Source of the DNA: JAKAWQ01 sp035509315
GTDB taxonomy: Bacteria; Pseudomonadota; Alphaproteobacteria; Acetobacterales; Acetobacteraceae
Assembly (NCBI GenBank): GCA_035509315.1
Contig: DATJLS010000002.1
Coordinates: 31,450 to 95,449 of the forward strand
DNA length: 64,000 nucleotides
Direction of reading: 5' to 3'
Shown: positions 6,401-17,779 of the stretch, one piece after another
How the letters are laid out: each line of letters opens with the position of its first letter
Numbering within the stretch: position 1 is the first letter of the stretch
The notes under the pieces: model-generated
The model's database searches: none
Seen by the model: the letters and a program-made list of their open reading frames with translations, nothing else
Told to the model about the DNA's origin: nothing
Position numbers and translations under genes: made by a program

Positions 6401-7972
6401 TTAGTGGGCGAGTGCGGCCGGCTCCGGGGGTGGCTCGCCGGCGGCACTCGTACGCAGCGGCAAATCGCGCATGCCAGCCAGGATGACGAGGCCGACCGCC
6501 ATGGCGGCGGCACAGGCCACGAACGCCAGATGAAAGGCCCCGGCGAGCGCCGCCTCGACATGCGGAAGCATAGCCTGAGTGACGCCCGGCAACCCCTTGC
6601 TGCCCTGATGGATGTCGCCAAGGTCGATATGAGCGGTAATGCCGATGCGGGCGAGGCGGCTCGCGAACCCGCTTGCGAGCAGCGCGCCGACCAGCGTGGT
6701 GCCGAAGGCGCCACCCATCGAACGAAGGAAGAGAAGGCAGCCGGTGGCGGCGCCGACATCACGACGCTCGGCCGTGTTCTGCACGCAGACCAGAGCACTC
6801 GGCATGACCATACCGATGCCGAAGCCGAGTACGAGCTGGAAAGCCACCAGAACCGCCTGCGGCGTTGTGGTGCCGGTGAAGGTGAGAAGAACGAATCCGG
6901 CCAGCGTCGCTGTCACGCCGGCAATCATGATTCCCTTCATCTTGCCGCGCCGGCGCGCAAGCGAGCCGGCAAACCAGGCACCGGCGCAGTTGGAGCCGAG
7001 AAAGGGAACGACCAGGGCGCCAGACGTGGCAGCATCGACGCCCCGGACGAGCTGAAAGAAGAGCGGAAGGAGGAAACTGCCGGCGAAAAGCCCGAGCGAG
7101 CCGCAAAAGGCGATCGCGACGCCGCGCACGAAGACGGCATTGGCGAAGAGCCGCGGCGGCAGCAAGGGATCTAACACGCGCCGCTCCTGACGGACGAGCA
7201 ACAGCATCAGCAAGAGACCGAGCACGGCAAGCCCGAGCAGCGGCGGCGCCGTCCACGACATCTCGACCCCGCCCCAGCTCAGCACCAGAAGCCAGGCGCT
7301 CACCGCGGCGGTGAGCAGCATCGCGCCGGCCCAGTCGATCCGGGCCTCGCGGGCACGGGGGCGGAGCACGCGGAGCGCGCGGTCGCAGAGAAGCATTGCA
7401 ATCAGTGCCAACGGCAGGTTGAACCAAAAGATCCATCGCCAGGTCAGCGTGTCCGTGATCCAGCCACCGACGATCGGTCCGGCGATCGAGGCAATGCCCC
7501 AGGTCGAAGCCATGTAGCCCTGATAACGGCCACGCTCGCGGGGACTGACGACATCGGCGATCGCCGCCTGCGACATCGCCATCAGCCCGGCCCCGCCAAT
7601 TCCCTGCACTGCGCGGGCGGCGACCAGCTGCCAGAGATTGTGCGAAAGCGCACAGAAGGTCGAGGCGAGCCCGAACACCGCAAGTGCCACCAGGAGCGGT
7701 TTGCGCTCGCCATAGATGTCAGAAAGCTTGCCGTAGACCGGCGTCATCGCCGTCGAGGTCAGAAGATAGGCGGAGACGATCCAGGCAAGATGGCTGAAGC
7801 CGTGCAGATCGGCCGCCATCGCCGGTACCGCAGGAATCACCACCGTCTGGTCGATCGCGGCAAGGAAGATGCAAAGCAGAATGCCGCTCAGAACTCTGAG
7901 GATTTGCTGATGCGAAAAAGACAGCGGAACCTCGCCCTTCGTCTGCGTTCCGCTCATCTCCATTGCCGTCAT
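6401..7972 (-). CDS. DHA2-type MFS multidrug efflux transporter
   Basis: A 523-residue membrane protein with about 14 predicted helices. Family motifs are D-Q-T-V-V near residue 42, the motif A region G-K-L-S-D-I-Y-G-E-R-K-P near 80 and motif C G-x-x-x-G-P-x-x-G-G near 145. These place it in the drug:proton antiporter-2 group of the inner membrane; the substrate is unknown. The ATG at 7972 has a GGAG site close upstream, and ATGs at 7963 and 7957 are alternatives. It stands alone on its strand. Confidence 0.88.
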   Translation of the reverse strand: MTAMEMSGTQTKGEVPLSFSHQQILRVLSGILLCIFLAAIDQTVVIPAVPAMAADLHGFSHLAWIVSAYLLTSTAMTPVYGKLSDIYGERKPLLVALAVFGLASTFCALSHNLWQLVAARAVQGIGGAGLMAMSQAAIADVVSPRERGRYQGYMASTWGIASIAGPIVGGWITDTLTWRWIFWFNLPLALIAMLLCDRALRVLRPRAREARIDWAGAMLLTAAVSAWLLVLSWGGVEMSWTAPPLLGLAVLGLLLMLLLVRQERRVLDPLLPPRLFANAVFVRGVAIAFCGSLGLFAGSFLLPLFFQLVRGVDAATSGALVVPFLGSNCAGAWFAGSLARRRGKMKGIMIAGVTATLAGFVLLTFTGTTTPQAVLVAFQLVLGFGIGMVMPSALVCVQNTAERRDVGAATGCLLFLRSMGGAFGTTLVGALLASGFASRLARIGITAHIDLGDIHQGSKGLPGVTQAMLPHVEAALAGAFHLAFVACAAAMAVGLVILAGMRDLPLRTSAAGEPPPEPAALAH

Positions 7973-8100
7973 CGTCTCCGCGAACTGCAAGCGCCAGAAC
8001 TTAGGCGCGTCTTGCCTCTCACGCGAAAGGCAAGCAACAAAACCCATGTAAGCTGTTACCGATCCTATCGCGCTGCAACATCGTCACTAGCGCGAGGGCC

Positions 8101-8469
8101 TCAACCCTGCTCCGCGTCCGCAGCAGATTCCGCCCGCGAAAGCATCAGCTCAGGCACACGGCCACCATGGCGCAGATGCCGCTCGAGCACCGCATCGACA
8201 TCCGCTGGCGAAGAGATTCGGTACCAGACACCTTCGGGATAGATGACGACGCAGGGCCCCTCCTCGCAGCGATCGAGGCAAAGAGAAGTGTTGATGCGGG
8301 TTGCCGGCAGCCCCAGTTCCCTGGCGCGCGCCTTCATGTAGTCGCGTAGCTTTTCCGAGCCTTTGGCCCCGCAGGAGCCCCTGGGGTGGCCGTCCGGGCG
8401 GCGATTGCAGCAGACAAAGACGTGCGAACGATAATAAAGGGGCGGATCGGCGGCATTGGGGCTGCCCAT
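8101..8469 (-). CDS. Thioredoxin-like [2Fe-2S] ferredoxin
   Basis: A 122-residue soluble protein. Cysteines at 20, 33, 64 and 68 have the C-x12-C-x30-C-x3-C spacing of thioredoxin-fold [2Fe-2S] ferredoxins, with extra cysteines at 21 and 73. The V-F-V-C-x-N-x-R-P-x-x-H and G-P-C-V-V-I-Y-P-E-G-V-W-Y segments are typical. It carries electrons in the cytoplasm; the partner is not evident. It is divergent from the YyaL-type gene, with only 68 bases between the starts. Confidence 0.9.
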   Translation of the reverse strand: MGSPNAADPPLYYRSHVFVCCNRRPDGHPRGSCGAKGSEKLRDYMKARARELGLPATRINTSLCLDRCEEGPCVVIYPEGVWYRISSPADVDAVLERHLRHGGRVPELMLSRAESAADAEQG

Positions 8470-8537
8470 TCTCCTGTGGTCCTCAAACTCTGCGGTCCCT
8501 CCTATGTGGCAGCGGAATCGCGAAAGGGCACCCCCTT

Positions 8538-10565
<2,028 letters not shown>

Positions 10566-10620
10566 CAGAGGGGACGCCTGGGTCTCGCATCCCCCGCTCG
10601 CGAATGCGGCGCAAAATCAG

Positions 10621-10794
10621 ATGCCCGAACTCCCGATGGCGATCCCGTTCAGGCCGCTGACGCCCGGCAAGACCGCGGCTGCGATCATTGAGGAAGATCG
10701 CGGCACGCTGCTCGCGCCTGGAGGGGCGTTCTATCCGCTCGGGTGCGAATGCCGCTCCCTGCCATCTCCTTCGGGGCGACAAGGCTCCATGTAA
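10621..10794 (+). CDS. Small hypothetical ORF, 57 residues
   Basis: An ATG-started frame of 57 codons in the 244-base gap between the YyaL-type gene and the quinone oxidoreductase. The product begins M-P-E-L-P and contains a C-E-C pair near the end. I recognise no family and see no strong ribosome site, so this may be chance. Confidence 0.2.
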   Translation: MPELPMAIPFRPLTPGKTAAAIIEEDRGTLLAPGGAFYPLGCECRSLPSPSGRQGSM

Positions 10795-10809
10795 CCAGCG
10801 AGGCAAAGC

Positions 10810-11784
10810 ATGACGAAGGCGATCCGAATTCACCAGCCCGGCGACCCGGAGGTGATGAAGTGGGAAGACGTGCCGACGCCGGAGCCGGGGCCGGGCGAGG
10901 TGCTCGTGCGCCATGTGGCCGTCGGGCTCAATTTCGTCGATGTCTATTTCCGCTCCGGTCTCTACAAGGCGCCGAGCCTTCCCTTCACACCGGGGATGGA
11001 GGGGGCGGGGACAGTGGCGGCGGTCGGGCCCGGGGTCGGCGAATTCAAGCCGGGGGATCGGGTGGCCTATGGCACCGGCGCCATGGGCGCCTACGCCACG
11101 GAGCGGGTCATCGCGACGGAGCGGCTGCTCAAGCTGCCCGACACGATCGACTTCCAGGCCGGGGCGGCGATGATGCTGGCGGGGATGACAGCACAGTACC
11201 TATTGCGCCGGACTTATCCGGTGAAGCGCGGCGATACGATCCTGGTGCATGCCGCAGCCGGCGGCGTCGGGTTGATTATGTGCCAATGGGCGAAACATCT
11301 CGGTGCGAATGTGATCGGTGTCGTCTCGACCCCGGAGAAGGCGGAGCTTGCGCGCGCGAATGGCGCGGATCATGCGGTGGTGGGGCACGCGAACCTGCCC
11401 GCCGAGGTGAAGCGGCTCACCGGCGGGGCCATGGTCCCGGTGGTCTATGACAGTGTCGGCAAGGACACCTTCATGGCGAGCCTCGACTGCCTGGCGCCGC
11501 TCGGGATGATGGTGAGCTTCGGCAACGCGTCGGGCCCGGTTGGGCTCGTGGATATCGCGATCCTGGGGGCGAAGGGCAGCCTGTTCCTGACCCGGCCAAG
11601 CCTCGCGACCTATGCGGCGAAGCGCGGCGATCTCGAGCGGATGGCGTCTGAGCTCTTCGCGGTGGTGGCGGCCGGCATCGTGAAGATCCGCGTCAATCAG
11701 ACATTTCCGCTTTCCGAAGCGGCGGCGGCGCATCGGGCGCTCGAGAGCCGGCAGACCACCGGCAGCACGGTGCTGCTGCCATAA
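10810..11784 (+). CDS. NADPH:quinone oxidoreductase, zeta-crystallin type
   Basis: A 324-residue medium-chain dehydrogenase without structural zinc ligands. It shows the QOR pattern: I-R-I-H-Q-P-G-D-P-E-V-M-K-W at the N-terminus, G-L-N-F-V-D-V-Y-F-R-S-G-L-Y near residue 38, P-G-M-E-G-A-G near 62 and the nucleotide-binding H-A-A-A-G-G-V-G near 148. The family reduces quinones or enones with NADPH in the cytoplasm. A GAGG site precedes the ATG. It appears monocistronic. Confidence 0.92.
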   Translation: MTKAIRIHQPGDPEVMKWEDVPTPEPGPGEVLVRHVAVGLNFVDVYFRSGLYKAPSLPFTPGMEGAGTVAAVGPGVGEFKPGDRVAYGTGAMGAYATERVIATERLLKLPDTIDFQAGAAMMLAGMTAQYLLRRTYPVKRGDTILVHAAAGGVGLIMCQWAKHLGANVIGVVSTPEKAELARANGADHAVVGHANLPAEVKRLTGGAMVPVVYDSVGKDTFMASLDCLAPLGMMVSFGNASGPVGLVDIAILGAKGSLFLTRPSLATYAAKRGDLERMASELFAVVAAGIVKIRVNQTFPLSEAAAAHRALESRQTTGSTVLLP

Positions 11785-11929
11785 TCCCTGCCTAGGGACA
11801 GATCACCAGCGCCCGGCGCTTTGTGCCGGGTTTGGTGTTACAATATGTGACGAACCGGCACCGGAATGCAGGGCGGCCTCGCAGCCACGAGGGGTTTTCC
11901 GCGCCTGCACCGGGGATGATTATTCTCTC

Positions 11930-13378
11930 ATGTCCAGCCTTTTGCGAGTCGCCGGGCCGGAGCGCCCAGAGCCGCCGGCAATGTCCCGGCGTGCGCGGAT
12001 CACGGCAATGATCGTCGCCTGCGCGCTCTTCATGGAGAATCTCGATTCGACGGTGGTCGCAACCGCGCTGCCGACCATGGCGCGCGACTTTCATACCGCG
12101 GCAGTGAACATGAGCGTCGCGCTCACCTCATATCTTTTGAGCCTGACCGTGTTCATTCCGGCGAGCGGGTGGGTTGCGGACCGGTTCGGCAGCCGCACCG
12201 TGTTCCGCACAGCGATCGTGGTTTTCACGCTTGGCTCGATCCTGTGCGGGCGAGCGGGGAGTCTTTGGTTTCTCGTGCTCGCGCGCATTCTCCAGGGAAT
12301 TGGCGGGGCGATGATGGTGCCGGTCGGGCGGCTGCTGCTGCTCCGGACCGTGCCGAAGAACGAACTCGTTGCAGCGATGGCCTGGTTCACCACACCGGCC
12401 TTGATCGGGCCCGTGCTCGGGCCGCCGATTGGCGGCTTCATCGTGACCTATGCGTCGTGGCACTGGATTTTCGACATCAATGTGCCGATCGGCGTGCTCG
12501 GGATCGTGCTAGTGAGCCTTTTTATCGAGGAGATCGAGGATTCGCCGCCAGGGCGATTCGACTGGACAGGTCTCGTGCTGAGCGCCGTGACATTGGTCTG
12601 CCTGATGTACGGGCTGCAGATCGCGAGCAAGGGGGTCGTGCCGTGGCCGGTGGGCCTTGGCATGATTGCGGTGGGTGCGGTGGCCGGCATCGTCTATTAT
12701 TTGCATGCGCGGGTGACCGAACATCCGCTTGTCGATCTTTCGCTGATGCGTATCCCGACTTTCGGGCTTTCCGTGACGGCGGCAAGCTTTTTTCGCGTCG
12801 GCATCGGAGCGCTGCCGTTTCTGCTGCCACTCATGCTCCAGGTCGGTTTCGGCATGAGCGCGGCGCAGAGCGGAGCCATTACGTTCGTGAGTTCGGCGGG
12901 CTCGATGGTGATGAAGCCCGGGGCGCAGTACGCGCTGCGCCGCTTCGGCTTCCGTGCCACGCTGGTTTTCAATGGTATGCTCTCCGTGGCGACCATCGCC
13001 CTCTGCGCCGGCTTTCGCCCGGGCTGGCCGCTCGCCTGCATCTATGCCGTCCTGCTTGCCGGGGGTTTCTTCCGCTCGCTGCAATTCACCGGGTTCAATT
13101 CGATCGCCTTTGCCGATATCCCATCGGGTCGCATGAGCTCCGCGACGAGCTTCTACAGCACCGCTCAGCAGCTTTCGATCACCATGGGAGTCGCGGTGGG
13201 GGCGGCGGCGCTCGATCTGTCCGCAACCCTCCTCGGTCACCCGCAGCCGCTGTTCGTCGATTACAGCGCGGCCTTTCTCGCGGTGGCCATGATCGCATCG
13301 ATCTCGGTGCCGGTCTCGATGCGCCTCGCGAGCGATGCGGGCGCCGAGCTTTCCGGCCACCGCGCCGCCGCGGAATAG
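11930..13378 (+). CDS. DHA2-type MFS transporter
   Basis: A 482-residue membrane protein with about 14 helices. M-E-N-L-D-S-T-V-V-A-T-A-L-P near residue 35, motif A-like G-W-V-A-D-R-F-G-S-R near 80, Q-G-I-G-G-A near 122 and G-P-V-L-G-P-P-I-G-G near 160 mark the drug:proton antiporter-2 group. The substrate is unknown. An in-frame ATG at 11981 is an alternative start, since neither start has a strong ribosome site. Confidence 0.87.
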   Translation: MSSLLRVAGPERPEPPAMSRRARITAMIVACALFMENLDSTVVATALPTMARDFHTAAVNMSVALTSYLLSLTVFIPASGWVADRFGSRTVFRTAIVVFTLGSILCGRAGSLWFLVLARILQGIGGAMMVPVGRLLLLRTVPKNELVAAMAWFTTPALIGPVLGPPIGGFIVTYASWHWIFDINVPIGVLGIVLVSLFIEEIEDSPPGRFDWTGLVLSAVTLVCLMYGLQIASKGVVPWPVGLGMIAVGAVAGIVYYLHARVTEHPLVDLSLMRIPTFGLSVTAASFFRVGIGALPFLLPLMLQVGFGMSAAQSGAITFVSSAGSMVMKPGAQYALRRFGFRATLVFNGMLSVATIALCAGFRPGWPLACIYAVLLAGGFFRSLQFTGFNSIAFADIPSGRMSSATSFYSTAQQLSITMGVAVGAAALDLSATLLGHPQPLFVDYSAAFLAVAMIASISVPVSMRLASDAGAELSGHRAAAE

Positions 13379-13402
13379 CATCGCAGGTCGTCGCCCTCTT
13401 CC

Positions 13403-13795
13403 TCATTCCGCTCCTTTTGCGTCGGCCAGCGCTTGGCGGATGACGGAAAGCGGAGCGGCGCCAGCATGCGCCGAAGCGGCCTCGAGCGCGCGATAGGCGG
13501 CAAGGATCTCCCTCCCGAGCGTGCTCAGCGCGGCGCCGCCGCCACCCGCGCCGCCCTTGGCGGCATCGACGAGAGGCGCGCGGAACATCGCGTTCAAGGC
13601 TTCGACAAGGCCCCAGGCACGTTTATAGCTCATGCCGAGGCGCCGACCCGCGGCGGCGATCGAGCCGGTTTCGGCGATCGCTGCGAGAAGATCGGCCTTG
13701 CCGGGGCCGAGAGCCACCGGCCGGCCAACGGGATCGTGCAGGACGATGCGCAAATGAAGGCCGATCCGGTCCGGATGGCGGATGCGCGGCGTCAT
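13403..13795 (-). CDS. ModE N-terminal-type winged-helix regulator
   Basis: A 130-residue protein with a single ModE/LysR-like DNA-binding domain: K-A-D-L-L-A-A-I-A-E-T-G-S-I-A-A-A-G-R-R-L-G-M-S-Y-K split over residues 32-58, then A-W-G-L-V-E-A-L-N and a glycine-rich wing (G-G-A-G-G-G-G). It lacks the molybdate-binding TOBE domains of full ModE, as is common for short alphaproteobacterial members. Its ATG overlaps the ptsP stop (ATGA), so it is the last gene of the PTS operon; what it senses is unclear. Confidence 0.82.
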   Translation of the reverse strand: MTPRIRHPDRIGLHLRIVLHDPVGRPVALGPGKADLLAAIAETGSIAAAGRRLGMSYKRAWGLVEALNAMFRAPLVDAAKGGAGGGGAALSTLGREILAAYRALEAASAHAGAAPLSVIRQALADAKGAE

Positions 13796-15615
13796 GACTC
13801 CGCCCTCGAGAACGCCTCGATCATGGCGCGGATCTCGTTGGGGTCGCCGCGTTCCATGACGCGGTGGGCGAGGCGGGCGCAATCGTCGGCGCGCAGGCCG
13901 CGGACCGCCTGCTTCACACGCGGAACAGCGGAGGCGTTCATGCTGAAGGAACGTAAGCCGAGGCCGACAAGAAGCGGTATGAAGCGTGGATCGGCAGCCA
14001 TCTCACCGCAGACGGATACGCTGCGGCGGGTGCGCAACGCGGCCTCGGTTGCGAACTGGACAAGGCGAAGCACGGCCGGATGGAGAGGATCGTAGAGGGC
14101 GGCAACGTCGGCGGCGCTGCGATCGACGGCAAGTGCATACATTGCGAGGTCGTTGGTGCCGATGGCGAAGAAATCGACCTCGAAGGCCAGGGCATCGGCG
14201 GCCAGCGCCGCGCCCGGCGTCTCGATCATGATGCCGAGCGGCGGTAGCGGCTCGGGCAGCCGCTCCCCGCGGCGACGCAGGCGCCGGACGACGCGCTCGT
14301 AGGTTTCCCGGGCGGCTCGCACCTCGGCCAGGCTGGTGACCATCGGGAGCAGGATGCGCACCGGCCCGGCGACCGCGGCGCGCAGGATGGCGGCAAGCTG
14401 TTCTTCGAAGAGCTCGGGCCGGCGCAGCAGGAGACGGATGCCGCGCATGCCGAGCGCGGGGTTGGCCTCTCCGGGGCTCGGCAGCATGACGCTGCCGCCG
14501 AAGGCCTCGACATCCTTCTCCCCACCCCAGTCGAGCACGCGGATGGTGACCGGATCGCCCGCCATTGCCTCGACGATGCTGCGATAATGGTCGGTCTGGA
14601 CATCCTCGTCGGGCAGGTCCTCGCGGTTCATGAAGAGGAACTCGCTGCGCAGGAGGCCGATGCCGGCGGCCCCCGATTGCGCGACCAGCGGCAGTTCGCG
14701 GGGAAGCTCGAGATTGGCCTGGAGCTCGATCTTCTGGCCATCGAGGGTCTCGGCGGAAAGGCGGCGGAGCCGGCTCAGTCGCGCCCGCTCACGGGCGAAG
14801 GCGGCGAGCGAACGGCGGGCCGCGGCAAGGCTTTCCTCGGAGGGGTCGAGGATGACGGTGCCGGAGGCGCCATCGACGATCGCGAGCGCGCCGGGGCGCA
14901 CGGCTTCCGCGACACCGGCGGCGCCCAGCACGGAGGGAATGCCGAGGGCACGGAGCAGGACGGCCGTATGACCCTCACGCCCGCCGATCGCGGCGGCGAC
15001 GCCGGCGATGCGCGAGGGGTCGATCAGGGCGACGTCGGCGGGGCGGAGCTGCTCTGCGATCAGGACGGCGCCGTCGGGAAGGCTGGAAAAGCTTTGATAG
15101 GGCTGGCGGGTCAGGTTGCGGACGAGGCGGCGGGCGATCTCGTGCACTTCCTCCGCGCGGCGGCGTCGGCCCGTGCCCTCGTCGCCGGGCGTGGCGAGGA
15201 TGGCTGTGGCGATCGCGTCCGCTTCCTCGGTGATGGCGGTCTCGGCGGTGACCAGCCCCTCGGCGATGCGCCGGCGAGCGCCGCGGATCAGGCGCGAGGG
15301 ACCAAGCATGCGGAGATAAGCGTCGATCAGCGGACCGATCTCGGCCTGGCTGTCCTCCGGCAGCAGGGACAGGCGCGCGCGGAGCTTTGCGAGCTGTTTG
15401 CGCGACTGGACGATCGCCGCCTCGAGCCGGGCGCCTTCGGCCTCGATATCGGCCGCGGCGATTTTCTGGTGGGCGATCTCGACCGGCGGCTCACGGGTGC
15501 CGAAAGCGGGGCCGATGCCGACGCCGGAAGCGATCGCGATCCCGAGGAACTGCTGCTCGGGCAGGGCGCGGCGGGCAGGAGACGGGCGCCGACGGGGTGT
15601 CTCAGTCCTGCTCAT
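13792..15615 (-). CDS. ptsP: Phosphoenolpyruvate-protein phosphotransferase (PTS enzyme I)
   Basis: A 607-residue cytoplasmic enzyme that takes phosphate from PEP and passes it to HPr. The N-terminal swivelling domain carries the phosphohistidine in G-R-E-G-H-T-A-V-L-L-R. The C-terminal PEP-binding barrel holds G-I-G-L-L-R-S-E-F-L-F, G-T-N-D-L-A-M-Y and the V-S-V-C-G-E-M-A active cysteine. There is no GAF domain. The ATG at 15615 overlaps the ptsH end by 14 bases; a longer frame to 15714 would be antisense-like sequence inside ptsH and is rejected. Confidence 0.94.
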   Translation of the reverse strand: MSRTETPRRRPSPARRALPEQQFLGIAIASGVGIGPAFGTREPPVEIAHQKIAAADIEAEGARLEAAIVQSRKQLAKLRARLSLLPEDSQAEIGPLIDAYLRMLGPSRLIRGARRRIAEGLVTAETAITEEADAIATAILATPGDEGTGRRRRAEEVHEIARRLVRNLTRQPYQSFSSLPDGAVLIAEQLRPADVALIDPSRIAGVAAAIGGREGHTAVLLRALGIPSVLGAAGVAEAVRPGALAIVDGASGTVILDPSEESLAAARRSLAAFARERARLSRLRRLSAETLDGQKIELQANLELPRELPLVAQSGAAGIGLLRSEFLFMNREDLPDEDVQTDHYRSIVEAMAGDPVTIRVLDWGGEKDVEAFGGSVMLPSPGEANPALGMRGIRLLLRRPELFEEQLAAILRAAVAGPVRILLPMVTSLAEVRAARETYERVVRRLRRRGERLPEPLPPLGIMIETPGAALAADALAFEVDFFAIGTNDLAMYALAVDRSAADVAALYDPLHPAVLRLVQFATEAALRTRRSVSVCGEMAADPRFIPLLVGLGLRSFSMNASAVPRVKQAVRGLRADDCARLAHRVMERGDPNEIRAMIEAFSRAES

Positions 15616-15901
15616 CGAAGCCGGCTTCGATGAGGGCGGTGAGCGCGTCCAGCGCCTCCTTGGCATCCCACCCTTCGGCGCGCAGCACGATCTCGCTGCC
15701 GGGGCCGGCACCAAGCATCATCAGGCCCATGATCGAGCGGGCGGAGACCGCCTGACCGTCCTTCACCACTTCGACCGAGGCGCCAAAACGTTCGGCGGTG
15801 GTTACCAGCCGGGCGGCAGCACGGGCATGCAGGCCGCGGCGGTTCGGAACAATGACCGCGCGGCAGAGCACCGGGGGCTGCCCTGCCTGCGGCTCGCTCA
15901 T
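15602..15901 (-). CDS. ptsH: HPr phosphocarrier protein
   Basis: A 99-residue phosphocarrier. R-R-G-L-H-A-R-A-A holds the phosphorylated histidine and S-A-R-S-I-M-G-L-M-M-L holds the serine phosphorylated by HPr kinase; both residues are intact. The ATG at 15901 overlaps the stop of the EIIA gene (ATGA). With the kinase encoded three genes upstream, this carrier is likely regulatory rather than for sugar uptake, because no EIIB or EIIC gene is present. Confidence 0.95.
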   Translation of the reverse strand: MSEPQAGQPPVLCRAVIVPNRRGLHARAAARLVTTAERFGASVEVVKDGQAVSARSIMGLMMLGAGPGSEIVLRAEGWDAKEALDALTALIEAGFDEQD

Positions 15902-16326
15902 TTGGCGCTGCCGTTGCCGTTGACTTTGTCGCCGTGCAGGACGTGGGAGGCAGAGGCGATATATTTTCGCCCGGCCTCCTGGGCGCAAACCACTGCGGAA
16001 GCGAGAGGCTCGTTTGAACGAACCTTGGCGAGCTTGACCAGCATCGGCAGGTTGACGCCCGCCAGCACTTCGACGCCCTTGCGCTCCATCATGGAGATGG
16101 CGAGGTTGGAAGGCGTGCCACCGAACATATCGGTGAGGAGGACAACCCCATCCCCCGTATCGACGCTTTCGATGCAGTGCTGGATGTCCGTCCGCCGCCC
16201 CTCGATATCGTCGTTCGGGCTGATACAGACGGTGGCGACGTTGCGCTGTGCACCGACCACATGCTCCATCGCCGCGCGCAACTCCTCGGCCAAGCGGCCA
16301 TGGGTGACGAGAACCATTCCAATCAT
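15898..16326 (-). CDS. PTS EIIA component, mannose/fructose (PTS-Man) type
   Basis: A 142-residue protein of the EIIA-Man fold. G-M-V-L-V-T-H-G-R-L-A at residues 3-13 holds the phosphohistidine, and V-V-L-L-T-D-M-F-G-G-T-P-S-N-L-A is the family signature. No membrane EIIBC is encoded nearby, so it most likely acts as a phosphorylation-state regulator in the alphaproteobacterial PTS. It overlaps rapZ upstream and ptsH downstream by four bases each. Confidence 0.93.
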   Translation of the reverse strand: MIGMVLVTHGRLAEELRAAMEHVVGAQRNVATVCISPNDDIEGRRTDIQHCIESVDTGDGVVLLTDMFGGTPSNLAISMMERKGVEVLAGVNLPMLVKLAKVRSNEPLASAVVCAQEAGRKYIASASHVLHGDKVNGNGSAK

Positions 16327-17270
16327 GTTTGTTGCCGATCGCTCATCGCGGGACTGTCGGACCTCCTCGGGTTGACTTCCGGCGTACCACCGGCGCCCGG
16401 CATCCATGCCGGGAGGTCGCGATGTGTTGTCGCCACGCGCCAGCCCGCCCCTCCCAGAACCTCGCTGATCCGCTCCGCCACATGCACCGACCGGTGCTTG
16501 CCTCCCGTGCATCCGACGGCAATCGTGACGTAACTTTTGCCCTCCTGCCGATAGCGCGGCAAGAGCAGGACCAGCAGATCACACATCCGTGCGAAGAAGG
16601 CGGCGTAGTCGGGGTCGGCCTCGATATAGGCGCCGATCGCCGGATCGCGGCCGGTGAGGGGGCGAAGCTCGGGCACATAGTGGGGGTTACGGAGGAAACG
16701 GACATCGAAGACGAGATCCGCCTCGCGGGGCAAGCCGGCCGCATAGGAGAAGGAGACCAGGGCGACGGTCGGGCCGGTGTCGGCGCCTGAGGCGAAATGG
16801 CCACCGATTAGCCGTCTGAGCTCCGAAGGAGTCGTCTCCGAGGTATCGATAAGGAGGTCGGCGGCGGCACGCAGCGACGCGGTGACGATGCGCTCGGCGG
16901 CGATGCCGTCGGCGACCTTACCCGCGGGGGCGAGCGGATGGCGGCGCCGGCTCTCGGTATAGCGGCGGAGAAGCACGGGATCGTCGGCCTCGGCGAAGAC
17001 CAGGCTTGGGGCAAGCGCCGGATTCCGGCGCAGTGCTGTGAGGGCGGCGATCACGGAAGCGGGATCGAAACCGCGGGTGCGGGCATCGATTCCGATGGCG
17101 AGCGGACGGTCGCTGCGGCTGAGGAGGGAATCGAGAAGGGGAAGCGGAGGATTGTCCACCGCCTCGTAGCCGAGATCCTCGAAGGCATGGAGGACGGTCC
17201 CCTTGCCGGCGCCCGAGAGGCCGGTGACGAGGACGACCCTAAGGCACGCCGGAGCTGGCTCGGCGCTCAT
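16323..17270 (-). CDS. rapZ: RapZ-family nucleotide-binding protein
   Basis: A 315-residue P-loop protein: G-L-S-G-A-G-K-G at residues 17-24, then D-N-P-P near 44 (V-D-N-P-P-L-P-L-L). The C-terminal RNA-binding-like domain has V-D-V-R-F-L-R-N-P and I-A-V-G-C-T-G-G-K-H-R-S-V-H-V-A, with V replaced by F in the first (V-F-D-V-R-F). In enterobacteria RapZ is an RNase adaptor controlling GlmS; the alphaproteobacterial role is not established. The ATG at 17270 overlaps the hprK stop. Confidence 0.93.
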   Translation of the reverse strand: MSAEPAPACLRVVLVTGLSGAGKGTVLHAFEDLGYEAVDNPPLPLLDSLLSRSDRPLAIGIDARTRGFDPASVIAALTALRRNPALAPSLVFAEADDPVLLRRYTESRRRHPLAPAGKVADGIAAERIVTASLRAAADLLIDTSETTPSELRRLIGGHFASGADTGPTVALVSFSYAAGLPREADLVFDVRFLRNPHYVPELRPLTGRDPAIGAYIEADPDYAAFFARMCDLLVLLLPRYRQEGKSYVTIAVGCTGGKHRSVHVAERISEVLGGAGWRVATTHRDLPAWMPGAGGTPEVNPRRSDSPAMSDRQQT

Positions 17271-17689
17271 GCAGCGAAAGCTCCGGCTTGCAGTCTGATA
17301 TGGCCGAGCGCGCAGGCCAGCGCGAGCCCCACACGGGCGGGGGCTGAAGGACATCGCGGGTCGAGGGCAATAAGCGGCAGCCCGGTCTCCGCATGGCGGG
17401 CCGGTTGCGGCAGGCGCTCGGGCGAAGCGGCCAGATCGACGGTCAGCGCAAGACGCGCTGCCGCTGTCCAGGGCAAGCGTACAAGACCGAGGCCGCGGAC
17501 CTCGAGCAATCCGGCAAGCTCGGGCGGGGCGGAGGCAACGCCGTCCATGATCTCCACCCTGTCATCGGCGACCAGGGTAAAGCCGTGGTCGAGGAGGCGC
17601 AGCAGCAGGTCGGACTTGCCCGTCCCGGAGGGCCCGAGCAGCAATACGCCTGCGCCGCCGCGGGCGGCACAGCTCGCATGTATCTGCAT
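17267..17689 (-). CDS. hprK: Short HPr kinase/phosphorylase
   Basis: A 140-residue protein containing only the catalytic C-terminal domain, as usual in alphaproteobacteria. The Walker A loop G-P-S-G-T-G-K-S is at residues 19-26, L-V-A-D-D-R-V follows near 38, and E-V-R-G-L-G-L-V is near 61. It phosphorylates the HPr serine. The ATG at 17689 begins the typical M-x-I-H-A-S/T-C. The frame stays open to 17911 through a GC-rich tandem repeat, but that part has no HprK features. It is the first gene of the PTS operon. Confidence 0.88.
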   Translation of the reverse strand: MQIHASCAARGGAGVLLLGPSGTGKSDLLLRLLDHGFTLVADDRVEIMDGVASAPPELAGLLEVRGLGLVRLPWTAAARLALTVDLAASPERLPQPARHAETGLPLIALDPRCPSAPARVGLALACALGHIRLQAGAFAA

Positions 17690-17779
17690 GGCGGCGCGCA
17701 ATGTGGTGCGGATCGCGGGCAAAGAAAAGCAGCATGTGGCCAAACGACGACCATGCCAGCGTACCACGCATGGGACCGG

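Noticed and set aside
14587..15633. 348-codon plus-strand frame opposite ptsP
   Set aside because: Shadow frame; ptsP has clear active-site motifs on the minus strand.
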